A stretch of DNA of 64,000 nt from JBHYGK01 sp051859045. Lineage in GTDB: Bacteria; Pseudomonadota; Gammaproteobacteria; Xanthomonadales; Xanthomonadaceae. The notes beneath the pieces are model-generated. The model saw nothing but the letters and a program-made list of their open reading frames with translations, was not told the origin of the DNA and ran no database searches. Shown one piece after another: positions 45,031 to 53,600 of the stretch. The stretch covers positions 1 through 64,000 of the forward strand of contig JBHYGK010000057.1 in assembly GCA_051859045.1 (NCBI GenBank), given 5' to 3'. Numbering within the stretch: position 1 is the first letter of the stretch; every line of letters begins with the position of its first letter. A program made the translations under genes and the position numbers.

Positions 45031-46380
45031 ATGCTAGCAGAGGCCGCCGCGTGGCGAGCCCGCGACCTGGCCGTGCTGTGGCATCCCTGCACGCAGATGC
45101 GCGAGCACCCCGACGTGCTGCCGCTGGTGCCGATCGAGCGCGGCGACGGCGCCTGGCTGCACGGCCGCGACGGCGTGCGCTACCTCGACGCGGTGAGCAG
45201 CTGGTGGACCAACATCCACGGCCACGCCGAACCGCGCATCGCCGCCGCCATCGCGCGCCAGGCGATGACGCTGGAGCAGGTGATCCTGGCCGGCTTCTCG
45301 CACGCCCCGGCCGTGGAGCTGGCCGAGCGCCTGCTGGCGCTGGCGCCGGCCGGGCTGGCCAAGGTGTTCTACGCCGACAACGGCTCGGCCGCGGTCGAGA
45401 TCGCGCTGAAGATGAGCTTCCAGTGGTTCGCCAACCGCGGCGAGCACCGGCGCACGCGCTTCGTCGCGCTGGCCAACGGCTACCACGGCGAGACCATCGG
45501 CGCGCTGTCGATGGGCGACATCCCGCTGTACCGCCGCGTCTACGCGCCGCTGCTGCTCGAGCCGCTGTTCGCGCCCTCGCCCGACGCCTGGGACGCGCTG
45601 CCCGGCGAGTCGCCGGAGCAGTGCGCGCACCGCGCCGCCGACGCGCTGGCGGCGCTGCTGGAGGCCCACGCCGGCGAGGTCTGCGCGCTGATCCTCGAGC
45701 CGCTGGTGCAGTGCGCCGGCGGCATGCGCATGCACCATCCCGCCTACCTGGCCCGCGCCCGCGCGCTGTGCGACGCGCACGGCGTGCACCTGATCCTCGA
45801 CGAGATCGCGGTGGGCTTCGGCCGCACCGGCACGCTGTTCGCCTGCGAGCAGGCCGGCATCGCGCCCGACCTGCTGTGCCTGAGCAAGGGCATCACCGGC
45901 GGCTTCATGCCGCTGAGCGCGGTGCTGGCCACCCAGGCCATCTACGACGGCTTCCTCGACGACAGCCGCGAGCGCGCGTTCCTGCACAGCCACAGCTACA
46001 CCGGCAACCCGATCGCCTGCGCCGCGGCGCTGGCCTCGCTGGACGTGTTCCGCGACGACGGCGTCATCGCGCGCAACGTCGCCACCGCCGATGCGATGGG
46101 CGCGCTGGCCTGCGAGGTGGCCGGGCATCCGAACGTGGTCGGCCGCCAGACCGGCATGATCGTGGCCTTCGAGCTGGTGGCCGACCGCGCCGCGCGCACA
46201 CCCTTCCCCGCCGCCGACCGCCGCGGCCTGCGCGCCTACCGCGCGGCGATCGCGCGCGGCGTGGTGCTGCGTCCGCTGGGCGACGTGCTGTACTGGATGC
46301 CGCCGTACTGCATCGACGCCGAGGGGCTGGAGCAGCTGGCCCGCGTCACCCGCGAGGCCATCGCCGAGGCCACCGCCTGA
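45031..46380 (+). CDS. bioA: Adenosylmethionine-8-amino-7-oxononanoate aminotransferase BioA
   Basis: PLP-dependent class III aminotransferase of biotin synthesis (SAM + KAPA to DAPA), 449 residues. Motifs: LWHPCTQMREH, DAVSSWWTNIHGH, the cofactor loop YADNGSAAVEIALKM, LILDEIAVGFGRTGTLF, and the PLP lysine in CLSKGITGGFMPLS. HSYTGNPIACAAA follows. The ATG at 45031 gives the short family N-terminus; another in-frame ATG is at 45004. It is isolated from other biotin genes and diverges from gspG across a very short gap. Confidence 0.94.
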   Translation: MLAEAAAWRARDLAVLWHPCTQMREHPDVLPLVPIERGDGAWLHGRDGVRYLDAVSSWWTNIHGHAEPRIAAAIARQAMTLEQVILAGFSHAPAVELAERLLALAPAGLAKVFYADNGSAAVEIALKMSFQWFANRGEHRRTRFVALANGYHGETIGALSMGDIPLYRRVYAPLLLEPLFAPSPDAWDALPGESPEQCAHRAADALAALLEAHAGEVCALILEPLVQCAGGMRMHHPAYLARARALCDAHGVHLILDEIAVGFGRTGTLFACEQAGIAPDLLCLSKGITGGFMPLSAVLATQAIYDGFLDDSRERAFLHSHSYTGNPIACAAALASLDVFRDDGVIARNVATADAMGALACEVAGHPNVVGRQTGMIVAFELVADRAARTPFPAADRRGLRAYRAAIARGVVLRPLGDVLYWMPPYCIDAEGLEQLARVTREAIAEATA

Positions 46381-46414
46381 GGCGGCGACCTGGGGCGGCA
46401 CGCAGGCGCGCGGC

Positions 46415-46420
46415 TACACT
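46415..46420 (+). promoter_or_regulatory. Probable -10 element for rsmE
   Basis: TACACT in GCGGCTACACTGCGCG, 32 bp before the ATG of rsmE. Same element as upstream of glnS. Confidence 0.4.
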
Positions 46421-46452
46421 GCGCGCCCGCCCCTCACGCCGCCCCCGCCGCC

Positions 46453-47193
46453 ATGCGCCAGATCCGCTGCTACGTCGATGCCCCGCTCGCCGCCGGCGCG
46501 CTGGTGGCCCTGCCCGAGGCCGCGGTGGCCCACCTGGTGCGCGTGCTGCGGCTGGGCCCGGGCGCCGAGGTGTGGCTGTTCAACGGCGACGGCCACGACT
46601 GGCGCGCCCAGCTGGCCGAGGTGGGCAAGCGCGGCGCCAGCGCCGAGGTGGTGGGCCGCGAGGACGCCGCGCCGGTGGAGTCGCCACTGCGCATCACCCT
46701 CGCCCAGGGCCTGGCCCGCGGCGAGAAGATGGACTGGGTGCTGCAGAAGGCCACCGAGCTGGGCGTGGCCGCGATCGCGCCGGTGGTGACCGAGCGCACC
46801 GAGGTGAAGCTCGACGCCGAGCGCGCCGACAAGCGCCTGGCGCACTGGCAGGGCGTGCTGGCCGCGGCCTGCGAGCAGAGCGGCCGGCGCGTGCTGCCGG
46901 CGCTGCTGGCGCCGCAGTCGCTGGCCGCCTTCGCCGCCGCACCGCCGCCGGGCGCGCTGCGGCTGGCGCTGGATCCCGAGGGCGAGCACACGCTGGCCAC
47001 GCTGCCCGCGCCGCCGCCCGAGGGCGTGGTGCTGGTGGTGGGGCCCGAGGGCGGGCTAGGCGAGCGCGACCTCGCGGCGCTGCGCGCGGGCGGCTTCCAG
47101 GGCCTGCGCCTGGGCCCGCGCATCCTGCGCACCGAGACCGCCGGCCTGGCCGCGATCGCGGCGCTGCAGGCGCGCTTCGGCGACCTGGGCTGA
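46453..47193 (+). CDS. rsmE: 16S rRNA m3U1498 methyltransferase RsmE
   Basis: SPOUT-class RNA methyltransferase (246 residues) with an N-terminal PUA-like domain (HLVRVLRLGPGAEVWLFNG) and the knotted SAM site: QKATELGVAAIAPVVTERTEV, VGPEGGLGERDL and the C-terminal LGPRILRTETAGLAAI. All SPOUT motifs are present. Own promoter-like element upstream; followed by aqpZ after 118 bp. Confidence 0.94.
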   Translation: MRQIRCYVDAPLAAGALVALPEAAVAHLVRVLRLGPGAEVWLFNGDGHDWRAQLAEVGKRGASAEVVGREDAAPVESPLRITLAQGLARGEKMDWVLQKATELGVAAIAPVVTERTEVKLDAERADKRLAHWQGVLAAACEQSGRRVLPALLAPQSLAAFAAAPPPGALRLALDPEGEHTLATLPAPPPEGVVLVVGPEGGLGERDLAALRAGGFQGLRLGPRILRTETAGLAAIAALQARFGDLG

Positions 47194-47311
47194 GCCCGCC
47201 GCGCCCCGGCCCCGGGGCGCTGGACAGCGCGCGCCGCCCGGCGTAGATCGGAGCGGCGCCGTCCCCCACGCGGTGCGACCCTCCATCGCAGCCTCCTTGG
47301 GAGAGAACGGC

Positions 47312-48004
47312 ATGCGCGTGATCGCAGCGGAATTCGTGGGGACCTTCTGGCTCGTGCTCGGCGGCTGCGGCAGCGCCGTGCTGGCGGCCGCCTTTCCCGG
47401 CGTGGGCATCGGCCTGCTCGGGGTGTCGCTGGCCTTCGGCCTGAGCGTGGTGACGATGGCCTATGCCATCGGCCACCTCTCGGGCTGCCACCTCAACCCG
47501 GCGGTATCGATCGGCCTGTGGGCCGGCGGGCGCTTCCCGGCCGCCAAGCTGCCGGGCTACATCCTCGCCCAGGTGGCCGGCGCCATCGCGGCCGGCGGCG
47601 TGCTCTACCTGATCGCCAGCGGCCAGGCCGGCTTCGACGTGGCCGGCGGCTTCGCGTCCAACGGCTATGGCGAGCACAGCCCGGGCGGCTACTCGCTGCA
47701 GGCGGTGATCGTGGCGGAAGTGGTGATGACCGCGATGTTCCTGGTGATCATCCTCGGCGCCACCGACGCGCGCGCGCCGAAGGGCCTCGCGCCGCTGGCC
47801 ATCGGCCTGGCGCTGGCGCTGATCCACCTGGTCAGCATCCCGGTGTCGAACACCTCGGTGAACCCCGCGCGCTCCACCGGCGTGGCGCTGTACGTGGGCG
47901 ACTGGGCCACGGCGCAGCTGTGGGTGTTCTGGCTGGCGCCGATCGCCGGCGCGGTGCTGGGGGCGCTGGTGTACCGCTTCATCGGCGGCGCGAAGCCCGG
48001 CTGA
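47312..48004 (+). CDS. aqpZ: Aquaporin Z
   Basis: Water channel of the MIP family (230 residues, six TM helices plus two half-helices). The two NPA boxes are HLNPAVS and SVNPARS, the latter with the selectivity-filter arginine. GTFWLVLGGCGSAVL at the start and ARSTGVALYVGDWA fit AqpZ rather than glycerol facilitators (no D after the second NPAR). Start ATG with good RBS TTGGGAGAGAA; the open frame begins 13 codons earlier but without the RBS. Converges on chpC. Confidence 0.94.
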   Translation: MRVIAAEFVGTFWLVLGGCGSAVLAAAFPGVGIGLLGVSLAFGLSVVTMAYAIGHLSGCHLNPAVSIGLWAGGRFPAAKLPGYILAQVAGAIAAGGVLYLIASGQAGFDVAGGFASNGYGEHSPGGYSLQAVIVAEVVMTAMFLVIILGATDARAPKGLAPLAIGLALALIHLVSIPVSNTSVNPARSTGVALYVGDWATAQLWVFWLAPIAGAVLGALVYRFIGGAKPG

Positions 48005-48058
48005 GCCGGGCGATGCGTTGGCCGCCCGCCATGCGGTCGGCCGGCGCGGCGCCGCGGG

Positions 48059-48538
48059 TCAGGCGGCCTGGACGCTGCGCTGCAGGGCGTCGGCCAGCAT
48101 CAGCTCGATGCTGGCCAGGTCGGGCACCACGGCCGCGTCGTCGTTGAGCATCACGCGGGTCTGCGCGCCCAGCGGCAGCTCGCCGATGTCGTGCTGCTCC
48201 ACCAGCGCGGTGTCGCTCACCGTCACCAGGCGCGGGAAGCCCTGGGTCAGCAGCGCGAAGTACGGCAGGCGCGGGTTGCCGCCGAACAGCTTCAGCACGG
48301 TCACCTTGGCGCCCAGCTCGCCGCGCTCCGGGGCCCAGCCCGCGAGGCGCGAGAAGCTCAGCAGCGGCAGCGCCCAGCCGCGCCAGCGCACGCGGCCCAG
48401 CAGCCACTGCGGGGCATGCGCGACCGGCTCGGGATCGGAGTAGGTGATGACCTCGGCCACGGTGGCGTTGGGCAGCAGCAGGCGGCCGCCCTGCACCGAG
48501 ATGAGCACGCCGCGGAGATCGCGGATGGGGCTGTTCAT
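48059..48538 (-). CDS. chpC: CheW-like adaptor ChpC
   Basis: A 159-residue single CheW domain (LISVQGGRLLLPNATVAEV, APQWLLGRVRWRGWALPLLSF), the last gene of the Pil-Chp cluster and in the ChpC position known from Pseudomonas aeruginosa. Expected to link further receptors to the ChpA kinase. Its ATG overlaps the chpB stop by 4 bp. Confidence 0.85.
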   Translation of the reverse strand: MNSPIRDLRGVLISVQGGRLLLPNATVAEVITYSDPEPVAHAPQWLLGRVRWRGWALPLLSFSRLAGWAPERGELGAKVTVLKLFGGNPRLPYFALLTQGFPRLVTVSDTALVEQHDIGELPLGAQTRVMLNDDAAVVPDLASIELMLADALQRSVQAA

Positions 48539-50604
48539 GCGGGGTCCTCGTCGTCGTTCATGCTGGCCTGGGGCCAGTGCGCCACGGCCAGCGCGGCCAG
48601 GGCCGCGGCGTCCGCCGCCAGCGCGCCGCCGGCCTGCAGGGCCTGGGCGGCGGCGGCATCGAAGCAGGCCCCGGGCTCCTGGGCCAGGGCCAGGCCACCG
48701 CGGGCGGCGCCCGCGAGGGCCGGGGCGACGGTGTCGGCACCGGCGCCCGAGAGCAGCACCACGACGCCGTCGTCGGCGATCGCGCGCACCACGTCGGCGA
48801 CCGCGCCGGTGCCGCGCTCGAAGCCGATGTGCTGGCCGCCGTCCTCCATCTCGACGACGACCACGCCCATCTCCTGGCCGAGCACGAACACCTCGCCCGC
48901 GGTGGCGGGCTCGCCGTGGCGGGCCAGGGCCACCGGCAGGCGGCTGGCCTTGGCCAGCTGCAGGGCCAGCTTGTCGTGGCGGCCGGCGTCGAGGTGCTGG
49001 GCGACCAGCACCGGCACCGGCAGGTCGGCCGGCAGCGTGGCCAGCACCTGGCGCACCGCGTCCGGGCCGCCGAGGCCGGCCACCAGCAGGATGGCGCCGC
49101 GCAGCGGGCGCGAGCGCAGCTCGTCGTCGGTGGGCACCAGCGACAGGCCGTCGAGCGCGGGCAGCGCGGCCGGCGCGGCGGCGAGCACCGCGGCGACGCT
49201 GGGCGCGCGGTAGGCCTCGTCCTCGTCGCCGGCGAGCGAGAGCCCGCTGGTGTCGATGTCCGGGGCCGGCGGGCGCGGGGCCTGCACGGGCGCCGGGCGC
49301 GGCGCGGCCTCGTCGCCCTCGGCGTCGGGGTCGGCGGCGGGCTCGAGCTCGTCGAGGGTGAAGGCGTCGAGGTCGAAGGTGCGGGTCGGGGCGGCCGGCG
49401 CGGGCGCGGCCAGCGGGCCGGCGTCCTCGTCGGCGAGCGCGAACGCGCCGGTGTCGAAGCTGCGCGGCGCGGCGGCCAGCGGCAGCTCGGCGGCGGCGCC
49501 CGCCTCGAGCGAGGCGGCCAGGCGCTGCAGGTCGGCGTCGGCGCTGAAGTCGGCCGCGGGCTCGTCGCCGCCGCCGAGGCTGGCGAAGTTCACCGGGCGG
49601 TCGGGATCGAAGTCGAACTGGGCCAGGTCGTCGACGCTGACCGCGGTCTCGGGCTCGTCGTCGATGCGGCGGTCGCCGGCGGCGAGGTTGGCCTCGAACG
49701 CGGCCAGCAGGCCGGCGTCCAGCGGCGCGGCCTCGGGCTCGTCGTCGAGGTCGAGCGCGGCGAGCTCCAGCTCGCCGTCGGCGAGCAGCGCGGCGTCGGG
49801 CGCGGAGGCGTCAATCTCGCCGACGTCGAAGCCGCCGATCTGGAAGGTCGGCGCGGCGGCGGGAGCGGCGTCGGCGGCGACCGGCGCGTCGAGCTCCAGC
49901 AGGTCGAGGCTGGCGAGGTCGATGTCGAGCGGGGCCAGGGCCTCGTCGATCGCATCGGCCGGGCGCGGCTGCGCGCCGCGCGGCACCGTCTCGGCCACGA
50001 CGTCGGTGCGCTCCAGCGCCTCGGCGATGTCGCCGGCGTGCGCGGACAGCGGGTCGTGCGCGGGCTCGGCGGCGGCCACCGGCTCGGCCGGCGCGGCCGC
50101 GGCGGCCGGGTATTCCACGGCGGCCGGCACCGCCTCGGCGGCGGCGGCGGTGTCGCCGGTGTAGTCGTCGAGCGAGGCGCCGGCCATCTGCGCCTCGGGC
50201 GTCTCGGGCAGGCCCGGGCTCGGCATCAGGTCGAGCTCGGCGCCCGCGGGCGCCGGCGGCAGCACGCCGTCGGAGCCGGTCAGCTTGGCCGCCAGGTGGC
50301 GGGCCCAGCGGTTGAGGTCCCAGCCGCCGAGGCCGCGGGTGACCTCGGCGTCGTCGAACACCACCTCCACGCCCGGGCGGGCGAAGAGGTCGTCGAAGCG
50401 CTCCAGCGCATCCTCGATGGCGGGCTCCAGGCTCACCACGACCACGCCGGGCGCGGCCTGGGCCACGCTGGCGGGATCGAGCTGGGCCGGGTCGCCCTCG
50501 GCCACCAGCGTGGCGCCCGCGTCCGCGAGCGCCCGCTTGAGTTGGCCGAGCACGCCGGGATCGCGGCCGAGCAGCGCGACGCGCACCTCGGTGGCGTCAA
50601 CCAC
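48535..50604 (-). CDS. chpB: CheB-like protein ChpB with a degenerate esterase domain
   Basis: A 689-residue protein in the ChpB (methylesterase) position. Residues 1-130 form a receiver-like domain lacking the normal phospho-acceptor pattern; residues about 130-490 are an acidic, alanine-rich low-complexity linker; residues about 500-680 are a CheB esterase fold. In the fold the nucleophile motif GASTGGT is replaced by VAGLGGP, so the catalytic Ser is Gly, while the His (VAQHLDAG) and Asp (LLSGAGADT) positions remain. It is therefore probably not an active methylesterase. GTG start, overlapping the chpA stop by 8 bp. Confidence 0.82.
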   Translation of the reverse strand: MVDATEVRVALLGRDPGVLGQLKRALADAGATLVAEGDPAQLDPASVAQAAPGVVVVSLEPAIEDALERFDDLFARPGVEVVFDDAEVTRGLGGWDLNRWARHLAAKLTGSDGVLPPAPAGAELDLMPSPGLPETPEAQMAGASLDDYTGDTAAAAEAVPAAVEYPAAAAAPAEPVAAAEPAHDPLSAHAGDIAEALERTDVVAETVPRGAQPRPADAIDEALAPLDIDLASLDLLELDAPVAADAAPAAAPTFQIGGFDVGEIDASAPDAALLADGELELAALDLDDEPEAAPLDAGLLAAFEANLAAGDRRIDDEPETAVSVDDLAQFDFDPDRPVNFASLGGGDEPAADFSADADLQRLAASLEAGAAAELPLAAAPRSFDTGAFALADEDAGPLAAPAPAAPTRTFDLDAFTLDELEPAADPDAEGDEAAPRPAPVQAPRPPAPDIDTSGLSLAGDEDEAYRAPSVAAVLAAAPAALPALDGLSLVPTDDELRSRPLRGAILLVAGLGGPDAVRQVLATLPADLPVPVLVAQHLDAGRHDKLALQLAKASRLPVALARHGEPATAGEVFVLGQEMGVVVVEMEDGGQHIGFERGTGAVADVVRAIADDGVVVLLSGAGADTVAPALAGAARGGLALAQEPGACFDAAAAQALQAGGALAADAAALAALAVAHWPQASMNDDEDPA

Positions 50605-53600
50605 GGCGCTGGGCCTCCAGCAGCTCGGTGACGTTGCGCATCAGCTCGGCCTCCTGGTACGGCTTGCCGAGGTAGCGCTCCACGCCGATGTCCATCGCGC
50701 GCTGGCGGTGCTTGTCGCCGGTGCGCGAGGTGATCATCACGATCGGCACGTCGCGCAGGCGGCTGTCGGCCTTCATGTGCGTCGCCAGCTCGTAGCCGTC
50801 CATGCGCGGCATCTCGATGTCGAGCAGCATCAGGTCCGGCACGCGCTCGGCCATCTTCTCGATCGCGTCCACGCCGTCCTTCGCGGTGAGCACCTCGTAG
50901 CTGTGGCGCTCGAGCACGCGGCCGGTGACCTTGCGCATCGTGATCGAGTCGTCGACCACCATGACGACCGGGATGCGGCGCGGCTCGATCGGGGCGGCCG
51001 GCAGCGCCGGCGCCTCGCCGGCCAGCACGGCCTCCGCGGCGGCCAGCGCCAGCGCGCCGTGGCGGCGCACCAGCGGGGCCACGTCGAGGATCACGACCAC
51101 GCGGCCGTCGCCCATGATCGTGGCGCCGAAGATGCCCGGGATCGAGTTGACCTGCGGGCCCACCGGCTTGACCACGATCTCGCGGCTGCCCAGCACCTGG
51201 TCGATGCAGATCGCGGCGCGCAGGTCGCCCGAGCGCACCAGCAGCAGCGGCATCTGCAGGCTGTCGACGGCCTTCGCCGGCGCGTGGCCCAGCAGCAGGC
51301 CGAGGTCGTTGATGGCGTAGGTCTCGCCCGCGTAGTCGTACTCGGGCGACCCGCTGGCCAGCTGGGCCTCGAGCTCGCGGCGCGAGATGCGGCCGACGCC
51401 GCGCACCGAGGAGATCGGCACCGCGAAGCTGGCCTCGCCGATCTTCACGAACACCGCCTGGGTGACCGCGAGGGTGAACGGCAGGCGGATCGTGAACTCG
51501 GTGCCCTGCCCCGGCGTGGAGCCGATCTGCAGCACGCCGCCGAGCTGGCGGATCTCGGCGTAGACCACGTCCATGCCGACGCCTCGGCCGGCGAGGCGGC
51601 TCACCGACTCGGCGGTGGAGAAGCCCGCCTCGAGGATGAACGCGAACACCTCCTGGTCGGTCGGCGTGGCGTCGGCCTTGAGCAGGCCGCGCTCGATCGC
51701 CTTGGCGCGGATGCGCTCGCGATCCAGGCCGCGGCCGTCGTCGGCGACCTTCATCACCACTTCCGAGCCTTCGCGGCTGACCACGATGCGGACCAGGCCC
51801 TCGTCGTCCTTGCCGGCGGCCTTGCGGTCCTTCGGCGTCTCGAGGCCGTGCGCGACGGCGTTGCGGAGCATGTGCTCCAGCGGCGCGGTCATGCGGTCGA
51901 GGACGTTGCGGTCCATTTCGCCCTGCGCGCCTTCCACGCGCAGCTGCACCTGCTTGCCGGTCTCGGTGGCCGACTGGCGCAGCACGCGGCGCAGGCGCGG
52001 CACCAGCGCATCGAAGGGCACCATGCGCGTGCGCATGAGGCCTTCCTGCAGGTCGGAGCTGACGCGCGACTGCTGCAGCAGCAGGGTCTCGTAGTTGCGG
52101 GTGAGGTCGTCGAGCTGGTCCTGCAGGCTGACCAGGTCGTTCGCCGACTCGGCCAGCGCGCGGGTGAGCTGCTGCTGGGTCGAGAAGCGGTCGAGCTCGA
52201 GCGGGTCGAAGGTGGCGTCGTTGTCCTCGGGCTCGCGGCTGTAGCGCGAGGCGATCTGCGCCTCGGTCTCGATCTCGAGGCGGCGGAGCTGGTCGCGCAG
52301 TCGGGTGGTGGTGGCGTCCATCTCGAGCATCGCCGAGCGGAACGCGCCCAGCTGCTGCTCGAGGCGGGCGCGGTAGATCGCCACCTCGCCGGCGTTGTTG
52401 ACCAGCTGGTCGAGCAGGTCGGCGCGGATGCGCACCTGCTCCTGCGGCGCCTTGGCGTTGCCGTCCTCGTCCTCGCCGCCGCCGATCTCGATCGGGTCGG
52501 ACAGCGGGCCGAGGTCGGCCACGGCGGCGATCGCCAGCGGCTTGAACTCGATGACCGGCGCGGCCGGGGCGGCGGGCAGCTCGGCGAAGCCGTGCTCCTC
52601 GGCGCGCATCGAGGCGATGGCGGCGGCCTCGGCGCGGGCGGCCGCGTCGGCGTCGGCGTCGTCCTCGACGTAGTCGGGGATGTCGGTCAGCGCCACGGTG
52701 GTGGCGTCGCCGTCGACGGGCGGGAGCTCGTCGGCGATGGCGTCGGCGATGGCGTCGGCGTCGTCGTTGGCGGCCAGCGCGTCGGCCGGGGCCTCGGCGA
52801 GGGCCTGCGGCGCGTCGAGCGCGACCGGGGCCGCCGGGGCGGCGACGCCGGGCAGCGCCTGGCCGCGGGCCAGGGCCTCGAAGGCCGAGACCAGCCACAC
52901 GGGCATCGCGATGGCGCGGCGCTGCTCGATGCGGCCGACCATGGCGCTCAGGCGATCGAAGCCCTGCTCGAGCACGCCCATGGCCTGGCCGTCGAACTCG
53001 CGGTGGCCCTCGGCCACGGCCTCGAGCAGCGACTCCATGGTGTGGCCGAGCTCGCCGACCGGCTGGATGCCGGCCATGCGGGCGCCGCCCTTGAGCGTGT
53101 GCAGGTCGCGCTGCAGGCCGACGATGAGCTCGCGGTCCTCGGGCGTGGTGCGCAGCGTGGCGAGCAGGCCGTCGGAATGGTCGAGCAGGTCGCGCGCCTC
53201 TTCCAGGAAGAGGTCGAGCAGCTCCACGTCGATGTCGGTGAGGTCGAGCGGGGCGTCCGGGTCGGCTTCGACCGGGACGCGGCCGCTGGCGGCGGCGGGC
53301 TCGGGCTCGATGGCGGCGGGCTCGATGGCCTCGGGCTCGGGCTCGACGGCCTCGAACGCGGTGGGCTCCGGCTCGGCGGCCTCGGGCTCGGACGCGGCGA
53401 TCGCGGCCTCGGCCTCGGCGGCCAGGTCCTCGAGGCTGATCGCCTCGATGCCCGGCGCGTCGTCGGACGCGGCGGCCTCCGGCGCGTCGCGCAGCAGCGC
53501 GTCGGCCTCGTCGGAGGTGGCGGCGATCTCGCTGGCCAGCTGGGCCAGGAAGCGGGCGGTGTCGTCGTCGACATCCGCGGTGGCGGACGGCGCCGGCGGC

